Source: Acidobacteriota bacterium | GTDB lineage: Bacteria; Acidobacteriota; Thermoanaerobaculia; Multivoradales; Multivoraceae | Length of the DNA stretch: 64,000 bases | Direction: 5' to 3' | Assembly: GCA_026707325.1 (NCBI GenBank) | Contig: JAPOXA010000075.1 | Span: forward strand, 100,400-164,399 | Shown here: positions 19,901-28,411 of the stretch, piece after piece | Position numbering within the stretch: position 1 is the first letter of the stretch | Layout: every line of letters begins with the position of its first letter | Made by a program: the position numbers and the translations under genes | Notes under the pieces: generated by a model | What the model saw: only the letters and a program-made list of their open reading frames with translations | Database searches by the model: none | What the model was told of the DNA's origin: nothing

Positions 19901-20926
19901 GTGAGCGAACACTTTCAGCCGGCTGGGCGGCGCGGGAGGCCGTCTCGTCCTGAACTGTACCGTCGCCTGCATGCGGATGTCGCTGACTTGCGGGGAAGGT
20001 TGGGCGGTCTGCCGACTCCCTTGGAGGCGGCCGATATCTGGCGCGGCATCTGGTATGAGGAGGCTCATCACTCCACCGCGATAGAGGGGAACACGCTGGT
20101 TCTCAAGCAGGTGGAGCGGTTACTCGCCGAGGGTCGGGCGGTCGGCAACAAGAAACTCCGCGAGTACTTGGAGGTACAGGGATACGGCGCGGCAGCCGAG
20201 TGGGTCTACCGGCAGGCCGTCAGTTTGCCCGGCGTAGGTCGGCCAGCTGCACTCCTTGCGCTGGCCGAAGTGCGCCGTGTTCACCACATGGCGATGGCGC
20301 CCGTCTGGGAGGTGGCGCCGCATCCCGATGCCTCTGGCCGCGAGGCGCCCGGCTCTTTCCGCGAGCATGAGATCCGGCCGTTTCCCGGTGGCATGGTGCC
20401 CGTCACGTGGCCTCTCGTGCCCGCCGAGGTCGAGACCTGGATCGGGCGTGTGAACCTGCTGGATCCGAAGCTCCCCGCGTTTCCGGAAGCCCTCGCGGAA
20501 ACCCATTGCCGGTTCGAGCAGGTTCACCCATTTCTCGACGGCAACGGCCGCACGGGGAGGCTGCTCCTGAACCTGGTGCTTGTGCGGCTGGGGTATCCGC
20601 CGGCGATCGTCTACAAACGGGACCGCGCGAAGTACCTGGCGGCCCTCCGTCGCGCCGACGGCGGCGAGTTCGGGCCGTTGGGCGAGTTGCTGGCCCGGGC
20701 GATCCTGGACAACCTGTATCGAAACATCGTTCCTGCGGTGGCGGGCCCCGCGCGGCTCGTACCCCTCGCGGCGCTGGCTACGGCCGATCTTCGGGCATCG
20801 GCTCTTCGAGTCGCTGCCATTCGCGGGCGTCTGAGAGCAGTCCGTGACCCCGATGGCCGGTGGCGCAGCTCACGTCGGTGGGTAAATGAGTACAGGAAGA
20901 TGCGCTATCGCAGGGAACCAGCCTAG
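19901..20926 (+). CDS. Fic family protein with C-terminal HTH-like domain
   Basis: A 341-residue Fic protein, expected to transfer AMP (or another nucleotide moiety) to target proteins. The catalytic motif HPFLDGNGRTGR starts at His209. An N-terminal inhibitory helix is present: S58-x3-E62-G63 in STAIEGN, the class II arrangement in which Glu62 blocks ATP binding. The C-terminal ~55 residues (TADLRASALRVAAIRGRLRA ... GRWRSSRRWVNEY) look like an excisionase/MerR-type helix-turn-helix, suggesting autoregulation. GTG at 19901 is preferred over an in-frame ATG at 19787 because the -10-like element and palindrome lie between them and the earlier start would overlap the restriction-modification gene. 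Divergent from that gene in a defence island. Confidence 0.88.
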   Translation: MSEHFQPAGRRGRPSRPELYRRLHADVADLRGRLGGLPTPLEAADIWRGIWYEEAHHSTAIEGNTLVLKQVERLLAEGRAVGNKKLREYLEVQGYGAAAEWVYRQAVSLPGVGRPAALLALAEVRRVHHMAMAPVWEVAPHPDASGREAPGSFREHEIRPFPGGMVPVTWPLVPAEVETWIGRVNLLDPKLPAFPEALAETHCRFEQVHPFLDGNGRTGRLLLNLVLVRLGYPPAIVYKRDRAKYLAALRRADGGEFGPLGELLARAILDNLYRNIVPAVAGPARLVPLAALATADLRASALRVAAIRGRLRAVRDPDGRWRSSRRWVNEYRKMRYRREPA

Positions 20927-20957
20927 GATCTTCGAACTGACGCCGCGGTTCGGCCGT

Positions 20958-22190
20958 TCAGGCGTGTTGCCGCGCGACCGCCTGGTTCAACTCGACGCCG
21001 AGGCCCGGGCCGTCAGGCACGGCGATCGAGCCGTTCTCGAAGCGTTCCGGCGGATCGACCAGGTCGCCGCGCCAGGCGGCTTCGCCCCACTGCATCTCGA
21101 GGATCTCGAAGTTCGGCAGACCGGCGCATAGCTGGGCCGAGGCGGCGGTGGCGACGGGGCCGCTCGGATTGTGGGGCGACACGGCGATGCCGTCGAGCTC
21201 CGCGACGGCGGCGATCTTGCGGGCTTCGAGGAGCCCTCCGCAGTGCTTGACGTCGGGCATGATCACGTCGACGGCCCGTTCCCGGCACAGGCGGGCGAAG
21301 CCTTCGATCCCGAACAGAAACTCGCCGCCGGCCATGCGTTGCTCGATGCCCCGTTCGATTGCCTTCGTCGCGGCGACGTGGGTGGGCGCGACCGGCTCTT
21401 CGTACCAGGCGAGGCTCTGGGGCTCGAGCCGCCGCGCGACATCCACTGCCAGCTCGACGTCGAAGAAGCTGTGGCAATCGATCAGGATGTCCACCTCCGG
21501 CCCGACCGCCTCGCGGATCGCCCGGACGCAGGCGACGCCGAGGTCCGTGGCCGCGGCCACCTCCGACGCGGGCGCGTCGAGCGCCGGGAAGCCGTCGAAG
21601 GGAGCGGCCTTGATCGCGGTGAAGCCATCCTCGACCGCCGCGCGGGCGTTGGCCGCGAAGCCCTCGGGCGTGCGTTGGCGGGTGGCTCGGTTGATGTTCG
21701 CGTAGGCCGGCAGGCTGTCGCGGAGGCTGCCGCCGGTCAACAGGTGAACGGGCGCGTCGACCGCCTTGCCGACCAGGTCCCAGAGCGCCTGCTCGATGGC
21801 GGAGAAGGCGGTCGCCTCGAGGATGCCGCCGGCGGCCGCCCGTTCGCGCCCGGCGGCGCGGTAGGCCTCGATGTCGAACGGCGAGCGGCCGCGGGCCGCC
21901 TCGAACGCCTCCTTGAGCTCCGGCAGTTCGCGCCGCCTGCCGACCGAACACTCACCGAGTCCCGACAGTCCGAGGTTCGTGCGCAGGTGCACGAACATCC
22001 AGACCGTCCGTTCGCTGACCCGAACGGAGGTGAACGCCATCTCCTCGATGCGCAGGAGCCGTTCCGCCGCTCCGGAGGGCTGGATGCCGAACACGGAGGA
22101 GGCGCCGGCGGGTATCGCTGCCGCGGCGCCGGCCGCGGCGACCATCTGCCGGCGCGTGAGCGGCTGCACGGTTGTCCGGCCCTTCTTCAT
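20958..22190 (-). CDS. Mandelate racemase/muconate lactonizing enzyme family protein (Tat-like leader)
   Basis: A 410-residue enolase-superfamily enzyme. The N-terminus has a twin-arginine-like signal (LTRRQMVAAAGAAAAIPAG), so it is probably exported folded. The capping domain (~40-155) is followed by the barrel with metal ligands in LIDCHSF, WYEEPV and AGGEFLF, and an acid/base region MPDVKHCGG plus SPHNPSG. This pattern abstracts a proton alpha to a carboxylate, as in sugar-acid dehydratases or racemases; the actual substrate is unknown. The ATG at 22190 is used rather than a TTG four codons earlier. It is the last gene of the minus-strand run that begins with the quinoprotein dehydrogenase. 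Confidence 0.87.
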   Translation of the reverse strand: MKKGRTTVQPLTRRQMVAAAGAAAAIPAGASSVFGIQPSGAAERLLRIEEMAFTSVRVSERTVWMFVHLRTNLGLSGLGECSVGRRRELPELKEAFEAARGRSPFDIEAYRAAGRERAAAGGILEATAFSAIEQALWDLVGKAVDAPVHLLTGGSLRDSLPAYANINRATRQRTPEGFAANARAAVEDGFTAIKAAPFDGFPALDAPASEVAAATDLGVACVRAIREAVGPEVDILIDCHSFFDVELAVDVARRLEPQSLAWYEEPVAPTHVAATKAIERGIEQRMAGGEFLFGIEGFARLCRERAVDVIMPDVKHCGGLLEARKIAAVAELDGIAVSPHNPSGPVATAASAQLCAGLPNFEILEMQWGEAAWRGDLVDPPERFENGSIAVPDGPGLGVELNQAVARQHA

Positions 22191-22275
22191 GGACGCGGGC
22201 AACGCTAGCAGCGAGCCCGACCGGGCGCCGGACCGGCAGCAGCCCGCCGCCCGCGATCCGGAGGACCGGCCGCTC

Positions 22276-24563
22276 CTACCAGTTGTAGCTCAGCGACGCG
22301 ACGACGTTCCGCCCGGGACTCGAGTAGAGCAGCAGCCGCGGATCGTTCGCCTGGCGGCCGCGCACGTGCCAGGACTCGAAGTACGCCTCGTCGGTGGCGT
22401 TCAGCAGGCCGACCCGCAGCTTCATGTCGGCGGGCAGGGCGAAGAAGGCGACGAGGTCGACGACTTCATGGCCTGCCGGAACATGCTCGCCCTCCGGAAC
22501 CTTCTCCGGGTCGCGGTCATCGACGAAGCGGACCGAGCCGTCGAGGCCCCAGCGGGCGGAATCGGCCAGGTAGCGCAGGCCCAGCACGCCCTCGTTGGGC
22601 GCGATCGAAGCCAGCGGAACGTCCGTCTCGCCGGTCGTGTCGTGACCGTCGATGTGGGCGTAGGCCGCGCGTAGCAGCACGTTGTCGCCGAGGCGCGACT
22701 CGAGCCGGAATTCGACGCCGTCGATCTCGACTTCCGTCAGGTTCACGTTCTGGAACTCCACCACGTTGAGCTGCCGGTTGAAGCCGGCGGTCTGGAACTC
22801 GATGAAGTCCTCGTAGTGGTTGCGGAAGCCGTTCACGCTCCAGCTCGTGCCGCCGGCGCTCCACCGCAGGCCGAGCTCGAAGTTGTCGCTGATCTCCGGG
22901 TCGAGACCGGGATTGGCGATCGTCCGGTAGCCGCCGGCCAGGTTCGTGAATCCGGTGTTGATCGAGCTGTACGGCGGCGCCCGGAAGCCGGCCGCGTACT
23001 GGGCGGTCAATGTGGTCGTTCGGTGGAGTTCGAATGCCGCGCCGAGCTTGGGTGAGACCGCGTCCGCGTCCAGCTGGCGGCCGGCTGTCCGCCCGCGGCG
23101 ATGTAAACATCGTCGCTCGCGTCGGCATCGACGACGAAGCTGTCGTAGCGGACCCCGGGGATCAGCGTGATCCGATTCCAGCGCAGCTCGGCCTGGGCGT
23201 AGGCGCCGCTCTCTTCCGTGTCGGTCTGCGGGAAGTACTTGCTCGGGAAGACGAGCTGGGTGGGTACGATCCTGCCGGAGAGATCGTGCTCGATCCGATC
23301 GCGCAGCATGTCGAACTCGTCGGCCAGGATGCTGCCGCCGAAGTAGAAGGCGCTGCTGAAGGAACCGCCGTTTCCTGATTCCGCGAGGCCGTTGATCTCG
23401 GCGCCGAAGGTCTTCTGTTCGAACCACAGATCACCGCTGCGGTTCGTTTCGAGCGGTGGGCCGAAGGTGGCGAACAGACGGTGTTCGGCGACGTTCTGCG
23501 CGGTGTCCACGTTCTGGGTGTTGATCCTCCAGCTCCACTGATCGATGGCTCCGCTGTTCGTGACCACCTGCTCCAGGGAAGCCCGGTTGCGGTCCTGGGT
23601 GTCGTTGGCCAGAACGTCGAAGTTCGTGATCGTGAACGGCCCGAAGCGCGTCGTGCCGAGGGCCGAAAGAACTTCCGTTTCCGCTTCGACCGAGTTCAAC
23701 TCGAACGTGGCCCGCAGCGTGTTGCCGGTGGAGATGTCGTAGGCGGCCTTGCCCAGGGCCTGGAGGCGCTCCCGCTCCTGCGGATTCGGCAGATCCCGGT
23801 CGGCGCCGCGGCCGCCGGTCTCGCCGGCGTTGTCCAGTTCGTTGCCGTTGCTCGAGCTGACGAACAGCGAGGCCCGTCCCGCTTCGCCGCCGCCGGCGAG
23901 ACTGAGATTCAGGTTCGAATCCTGGCTGCGGCCGTCGAAGCCGGCCTTCAGTCCGAAGTGGCGGCTGCCGTTGCCGAGGTAGTCGGACGGGTTCTTCGTG
24001 ATCAGGGAGATCACGCCGCCGACCGCGTCGCTGCCGTAGAGCGCCGACCCGGCGCTGCGGACGATCTCGGCCGATTTCAGCGTGTCGATGTCGATCGCCT
24101 GCTGATGGACGTTGAAGGGGCCGAAGTCGAACTGCTCCGCGCCCGGTACGCCGTCGACCTGCGTCAGTACGCGATTTCCGCCGATGCCGCGGATGTTGAA
24201 ACCGTTGAGGCCAAGCCGCGTGGTATCGCCCTCCACGTAGACGCCGGACTCGTACTTGACCAGGTCCGCGATGTCCTCGAGCAGTTGGTCTTCGATGTCG
24301 TCGTCCGTGACGATCGAGACGTGCCCGGGCGTGTCTCGCAGCGAGCCCGGAACATGGTCGGCCGTCACGGTGACTGCGTCGAGGAAGGTCGCGTCGCCGA
24401 TTCCGGGCTCCCCGGCTTGCTGCCCTTCTCCGGCCGAAGGAGCAGCAGTTTCCTGGCTCAGGAGCGGTGTGGCGTTCGGCAGGATGCAGGCCAGGCCGAG
24501 AGCGACCATGGCGGAACGCCACGGGTCGGCGAGACGTTGACGCTTGGGGAATGAAACGGACAT
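22276..24563 (-). pseudogene. TonB-dependent outer-membrane receptor, frameshifted
   Basis: A TonB-dependent receptor split by a single-base frameshift. The first part (from ATG 24563, GGAGG upstream) has a signal peptide, a plug domain (TVTADHVPGSLRDTPGHVSI, NGFNIRGIGGNRVLTQVDG, GSDAVGGVISLITK) and half of the beta-barrel. The reading frame changes between about 23070 and 23095; the second part continues without loss (GRQLDADAVSPKLG, GFRAPPYSSINTG) to a C-terminal LSYNW ending in an aromatic residue as barrel proteins require. Apart from the shift nothing is missing, so it is either a recent mutation or a sequencing error. Ligand unknown; its place downstream of a lanthanide-type quinoprotein cluster makes a metal-chelate ligand worth testing. 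Confidence 0.8.
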
Positions 24564-24672
24564 AGGATCGGCCTCCGAGCTTCTGGCGGTCTTGTGCCGC
24601 CGGTTGTTACGGGTGGGTGCCTCACCGCTTCGCTTCCACGGCTGTCGCGGTGGGGCGCCCTTGTTTCCATGG

Positions 24673-26946
24673 TCATGGCTCGCCGCGCACCGCGTGCAGC
24701 AGCTTTCCGGTCCTGAGTAGCAACGTGTCGCCGGCGGGGGCGACGCCGGTGACGTACTCGTCGACCTCGACACGGCTGCGGGCCAGCACCTCGCCGCCTT
24801 GGGCACCGGCGCTCAGGACGTCGGTCGCGCCCTTCTCGCCGAAGAAGAAGACCCGTTCGCCGGCTGCGATGGGAGTCACCCAGGCCGGTTGCGAGAGCCT
24901 GCGCTGCCAGTGCGACTTCCCGGTCGTCGGATCGATGCACTGGGCGACGCCGGCGGCATTGGCCCAGTAAACGCAGTCACCGGCCAGCACGGGGGAGGCG
25001 AAGTGAGCGGTCGATTCCGAGCGCCACACGATGTCGTCTTCGCCGAGTTCTCCTCGGGCGCCGCGCCGGACGGCGAAGTTGGCGGGCCGCTCCGAACCGG
25101 AGACGATGACGAGGTCCTCCGTGATCAGAGGCGACTGGGTGGTGTTCGACTTGACGTTGGGAATCCACCACAGCCGTTCTCCGGTCCTGGCGTCATAGCC
25201 CTCGACCGAGCCGTTCGAACTGACGACGATCTCGCGTCCATCGGGCGACAGGGTCGGCGTGGTCCAGGAAACGCCCGGCTCGCGATCGGCCTTCCAGCGC
25301 TCTTCGCCGGTGACGCGGTCGACGGCGAGCAGGTAGGAGTAGGTCTTGCGGGCGAGCAGGACGACGGCATGATCGCCGGCGAGGAGCACGGAGCCGCCAA
25401 CGCCGTGGTTGCCGGCAAAGCTCCCGTGATCGGCGGAGAGGTTCCGGTGCCAGAGGCGGTTGCCGTCGTGATCCGTGGCGAACAGGTCGCCGGTGCCGAA
25501 CAAGAGGGTGATCCTCTCCGCGTCGATGGCAGGGGTGGGAGCGGCGCGGGCCGTGTACTGGTTGAACGGCAGGCGCTCCGAGGCCGGCCAGCTTCGGCGC
25601 CAGAGTTCCTTGCCGTCGGCGACGCGGACGGCCGTGAGCCAGAGCGTGTCCTTGGCCTCCTCGGCGTCGGGGGTCACCGAGGTCACATAGGCCGTGCCGC
25701 GCCGGACGACCGGGCCGGAGTGGCCGAAGGCTGGCAGTTCGACGGTCCAGGCCGGCTCGGTCCAGGCCGTGGGCAGGCCGGAACCTTCCACCGTGCTGGC
25801 GCCGCCGTTGCGAAAGCCCGCCCAATCCGTCCCCGTGTCCGAGGGAGCTGTCGCGCCGGCGGAGGGTGAGCCTGAGCCGACGCCGAGAGCCGACAGGAGG
25901 TGGCGCTCGACGGAGTTCAGGTGGCCAGTCCGGTTCGCGCCGCCGATCGCAAACAGCGACTCGCCGTCGCTGACCAGGCGATGGAAGAAGCGCCGTTCGT
26001 CAAGATCGCCGGCGTGGGTCCACTCGTTCTCGCCGCTTCGGATGCTGTGTACGCGGCCGTCTGCCTGACTGACCAGCAGGGCGTCGTGGACCGTCACGGC
26101 ATCCGCCCCGAAACCGTTCAGACTGCCGGACTCGGGCAGTTCCGGGCCGGACGTCCAGGTGTCGGCGGCAGGATCGTAGATGTCGACGCGTCTCGTCGAG
26201 TCGCCGTTGTCGTCGAGCCCGCCCAGCACCCATAGTTTGCCGTCGAATCCGACCGCGGCGTTCGCGCGGACGCCGATCGGCATCTCCGTGAGCACCTGCC
26301 ACTCGCCGATGGAATCTCCGTCGAGCGTCGTGAGGTCGAGTGCGTACACCGACCGTTCCCAGAGGGGGTCTTCCACGGAGCCTCGCAGTTCCCAACCGCC
26401 GGCGACGACGAGGAGATCGTTGACGACGGCCAGATCGTGCGAGGACCGGCCGGCCGGAAGGGCCATGAACCGCTGCCAGCGGTTCTCCGCGGGCAGGAAG
26501 CGGGTTGCGCTTCTGACGGAGTAGAGCTCGCCGGGCTCCCGCCTGGGATTGTTCGCGCGCATACCGCCGACCCGGTAGAGGGCGCCTTCGTGCTCGATCA
26601 GGGCCGTGCCCTGAAGCGGCGGACCGGGCGGCAGGGCCAGCCATGCGGACAGGGGTCCACCGGGACCTGGCTCGAGCGGATAGCGCAGGAAGAGCTGGCT
26701 CAGGTTCTCGAACGAATGAACATGCTGCGTGCCGATGTGGCCGCCGTAGACGTAGAGCGAGCGGTCCATGGCCGCGGCCCCGAAACTCGAGATGGCGAGG
26801 GGAAGGTCGGGGATCACTGCTTGTCCGGGTGGCGAGGGGTCCACTTCCTCGGCAACAGCGGCTTGCGCAGCGACTGTTCCCAGAACGACAGCGGCCGCGG
26901 CGCCGGAGCGGCGAAGAGTGCCGCTGGGGAGCTTGATTTGGAGCAT
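24673..26946 (-). CDS. Kelch-repeat plus PQQ-like beta-propeller fusion protein
   Basis: A 757-residue exported protein with two propellers in tandem. After a signal peptide (about 1-33) the N-terminal half (~45-340) consists of Kelch-type repeats (SLYVYGGHIG, DLLVVAGGWE, KLWVLGGLDD, SLFAIGGANR). The C-terminal half (~375-757) is a PQQ/BamB-like propeller (DWAGFRNGGAS, TAVRVADGKELWR, LAVDRVTGEERWK, CIDPTTGKSHWQR). Dehydrogenase catalytic residues are not evident. The ATG at 26946 is preferred; a TTG at 26982 would overlap the promoter-like TTGACA. It follows the quinoprotein-cytochrome genes after a ~96-bp gap holding two inverted repeats, and precedes the TonB receptor gene. Confidence 0.83.
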   Translation of the reverse strand: MLQIKLPSGTLRRSGAAAAVVLGTVAAQAAVAEEVDPSPPGQAVIPDLPLAISSFGAAAMDRSLYVYGGHIGTQHVHSFENLSQLFLRYPLEPGPGGPLSAWLALPPGPPLQGTALIEHEGALYRVGGMRANNPRREPGELYSVRSATRFLPAENRWQRFMALPAGRSSHDLAVVNDLLVVAGGWELRGSVEDPLWERSVYALDLTTLDGDSIGEWQVLTEMPIGVRANAAVGFDGKLWVLGGLDDNGDSTRRVDIYDPAADTWTSGPELPESGSLNGFGADAVTVHDALLVSQADGRVHSIRSGENEWTHAGDLDERRFFHRLVSDGESLFAIGGANRTGHLNSVERHLLSALGVGSGSPSAGATAPSDTGTDWAGFRNGGASTVEGSGLPTAWTEPAWTVELPAFGHSGPVVRRGTAYVTSVTPDAEEAKDTLWLTAVRVADGKELWRRSWPASERLPFNQYTARAAPTPAIDAERITLLFGTGDLFATDHDGNRLWHRNLSADHGSFAGNHGVGGSVLLAGDHAVVLLARKTYSYLLAVDRVTGEERWKADREPGVSWTTPTLSPDGREIVVSSNGSVEGYDARTGERLWWIPNVKSNTTQSPLITEDLVIVSGSERPANFAVRRGARGELGEDDIVWRSESTAHFASPVLAGDCVYWANAAGVAQCIDPTTGKSHWQRRLSQPAWVTPIAAGERVFFFGEKGATDVLSAGAQGGEVLARSRVEVDEYVTGVAPAGDTLLLRTGKLLHAVRGEP

Positions 26947-26958
26947 GGGCGTAAACTG

Positions 26959-26995
26959 AACCAAAGTGGTTCTCTTTGTCAAGTACCAATCTGGT
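26959..26995 (-). promoter_or_regulatory. Two ACCA-N3-TGGT inverted repeats around a TTGACA element
   Basis: AACCAAAGTGGTT (26959-26971) and ACCAATCTGGT (26985-26995) share the form ACCA-N3-TGGT, with centres 25 bp apart. Between them, reading on the minus strand, is a perfect -35 hexamer TTGACA (26982-26977). No good -10 is visible. The arrangement, in an AT-richer gap upstream of the Kelch/PQQ gene, fits a repressor-controlled promoter; the regulator is unknown. Confidence 0.45.
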
Positions 26996-27042
26996 CCCTT
27001 TTACGGCTCAGGTGACTCCGACGCTCAGTGGACGGTTTGGGA

Positions 27043-27561
27043 TCAGCCGCAGTCGAGGCTGTTCGAGCGCACGTATGCGATCACTTTCCAGATCGTGTCC
27101 TCGGGGATCTTCCCGTCGAAGGGGAGCATCTCCGTGTTGGGCACGCCCTGCGCGATCACGCGGTAGAGGTCTGCGTCCGTGCTGCCGTGGTCCCAATCGC
27201 AGTCGAAGAGGTTCGGCGCGTCCTTGGTCACCCCGGGCGTGGTGGAGTGGCAGTAGCCCGTACAGACGGCCCGGAACATCCTCCGGCCGGCGGTGATCGC
27301 GTCGGGGTCGTCGAGGTAGGCGGCCACGGGTGAGAGAGCCGCGGCCGTTTCGGCGGCGGAAAGGATGTCGGCCGCGACCGGCTCAGCCACTGCGGCCGAG
27401 GGTTCTGGCGCCACCGTCGTGGAGGCTTCGTCGCCGGCTGGTGCACCGGGCTGATCCGGCGCCGGCCCGCCGCCGGTGGCGCAGGTCGCCAGAAGCATCG
27501 ACAGGGGCAATGCGATCAGCGAAATGGAGGAAGTCCGCCGTGGTCTCAGTTCGTTGGTCAT
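27043..27561 (-). CDS. c-type cytochrome with CX3CH haem motif
   Basis: A 172-residue exported cytochrome c, probable electron acceptor of the adjacent quinoprotein dehydrogenase. The N-terminus is a signal peptide ending in LLATCATGG, a near-lipobox. A low-complexity Pro/Ala/Glu linker (~30-75) leads to a single haem domain (~80-172). The haem site reads CTGYCH, with three rather than two residues between the cysteines, which is not the usual CXXCH. The distal ligand is probably the Met of TEMLPF. ATG at 27561 starts the signal peptide. Gene order dehydrogenase, MxaJ-like protein, cytochrome mirrors xoxF-xoxJ-xoxG (with G and J exchanged). Confidence 0.8.
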   Translation of the reverse strand: MTNELRPRRTSSISLIALPLSMLLATCATGGGPAPDQPGAPAGDEASTTVAPEPSAAVAEPVAADILSAAETAAALSPVAAYLDDPDAITAGRRMFRAVCTGYCHSTTPGVTKDAPNLFDCDWDHGSTDADLYRVIAQGVPNTEMLPFDGKIPEDTIWKVIAYVRSNSLDCG

Positions 27562-27577
27562 GGACAAGGCGTTGCTC

Positions 27578-28411
27578 CTAGGGCCCGCCGATGCCCAGCG
27601 CCCGGATCGCTTCCGGCGAGGACACGGTGGGGAAGGGTTCAAGTCGAAAGATGCCATAGCGCGTGGCCAGCCGCGCCAGCGTGCCGTCGCGACGCAGATC
27701 CTGGAGTGTCCGCGCAAGTTCGTCACCAAGGCCGTCGCCCGCGCGGACGGCGGCGTGTTCGTTGAAGCGCAGGCCGGCCGGCGGCTCGAAGTCCCTCACC
27801 GGATCCTTGCCCAGGCTGGCCAGGGCCGGGCCGAAGATCAGCGCCGCGGCGGCCTGACCGTCGTCCACGGCGGCCACGACTTCGGCGGCGCTCGGCTGTG
27901 AGGTCCAGTCCAGGCCCGCCGCCTGGGCGGCAAAATGGGCCAGCGACTGGAGGCGCACCGCCGCTTTGCGGCCCGCCACCGCAGCCGGCAGGCCAGCCCA
28001 GTCGAGACTCTCCGCGGACGGCATGTAGATCTCGAACGCGGCAGCGTAGTAGGGCGGACTGAGATCGATCGCTCCGTCCAGGCGTCCGAGCGCGAGCTGG
28101 CCCGGCACCGAAGGCACGACGTCACACCCGCGCTCCAGGAGCGTGTCGAAGGGAAGATCCGTGTCGTCGATCTCGGAATAGGGCGGAGCCTTCGGGCGCC
28201 AGACAGGAACGAAGTCGCGACCGAGGCGCTCCGCGGCTTCACGGAACAGATCGTGGTCAAAGCCGCTACCTTCCACGCGGTGGGCGCGCGGCAGGTCGTC
28301 CTCGACCATGCAGACCCGCAACTCCTCGGCCCGGGAAGAGACGGCCGAAAGCAGCAGGGCCAGCGCAAGGGCGACCGGCGCGCGCCGCCTCGCTGCCGGC
28401 ACGGCCGACAT
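27578..28411 (-). CDS. Quinoprotein-associated periplasmic substrate-binding-like protein (MxaJ/XoxJ-like)
   Basis: A 277-residue periplasmic solute-binding-fold protein of the quinoprotein dehydrogenase-associated group. After a signal peptide (ending VSSRAEE) it reads LRVCMVEDDLPRAHRVEG, GFDHDLFREAAERLGRDF and DVVPSVPGQLALG, then the second lobe. In methylotrophs MxaJ/XoxJ helps activate or assemble the PQQ dehydrogenase. Its ATG shares one base with the stop of the dehydrogenase gene (TGATG), so the two are translationally coupled. No ABC permease or ATPase accompanies it, supporting a dehydrogenase-assistant role over transport. Confidence 0.85.
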   Translation of the reverse strand: MSAVPAARRRAPVALALALLLSAVSSRAEELRVCMVEDDLPRAHRVEGSGFDHDLFREAAERLGRDFVPVWRPKAPPYSEIDDTDLPFDTLLERGCDVVPSVPGQLALGRLDGAIDLSPPYYAAAFEIYMPSAESLDWAGLPAAVAGRKAAVRLQSLAHFAAQAAGLDWTSQPSAAEVVAAVDDGQAAAALIFGPALASLGKDPVRDFEPPAGLRFNEHAAVRAGDGLGDELARTLQDLRRDGTLARLATRYGIFRLEPFPTVSSPEAIRALGIGGP

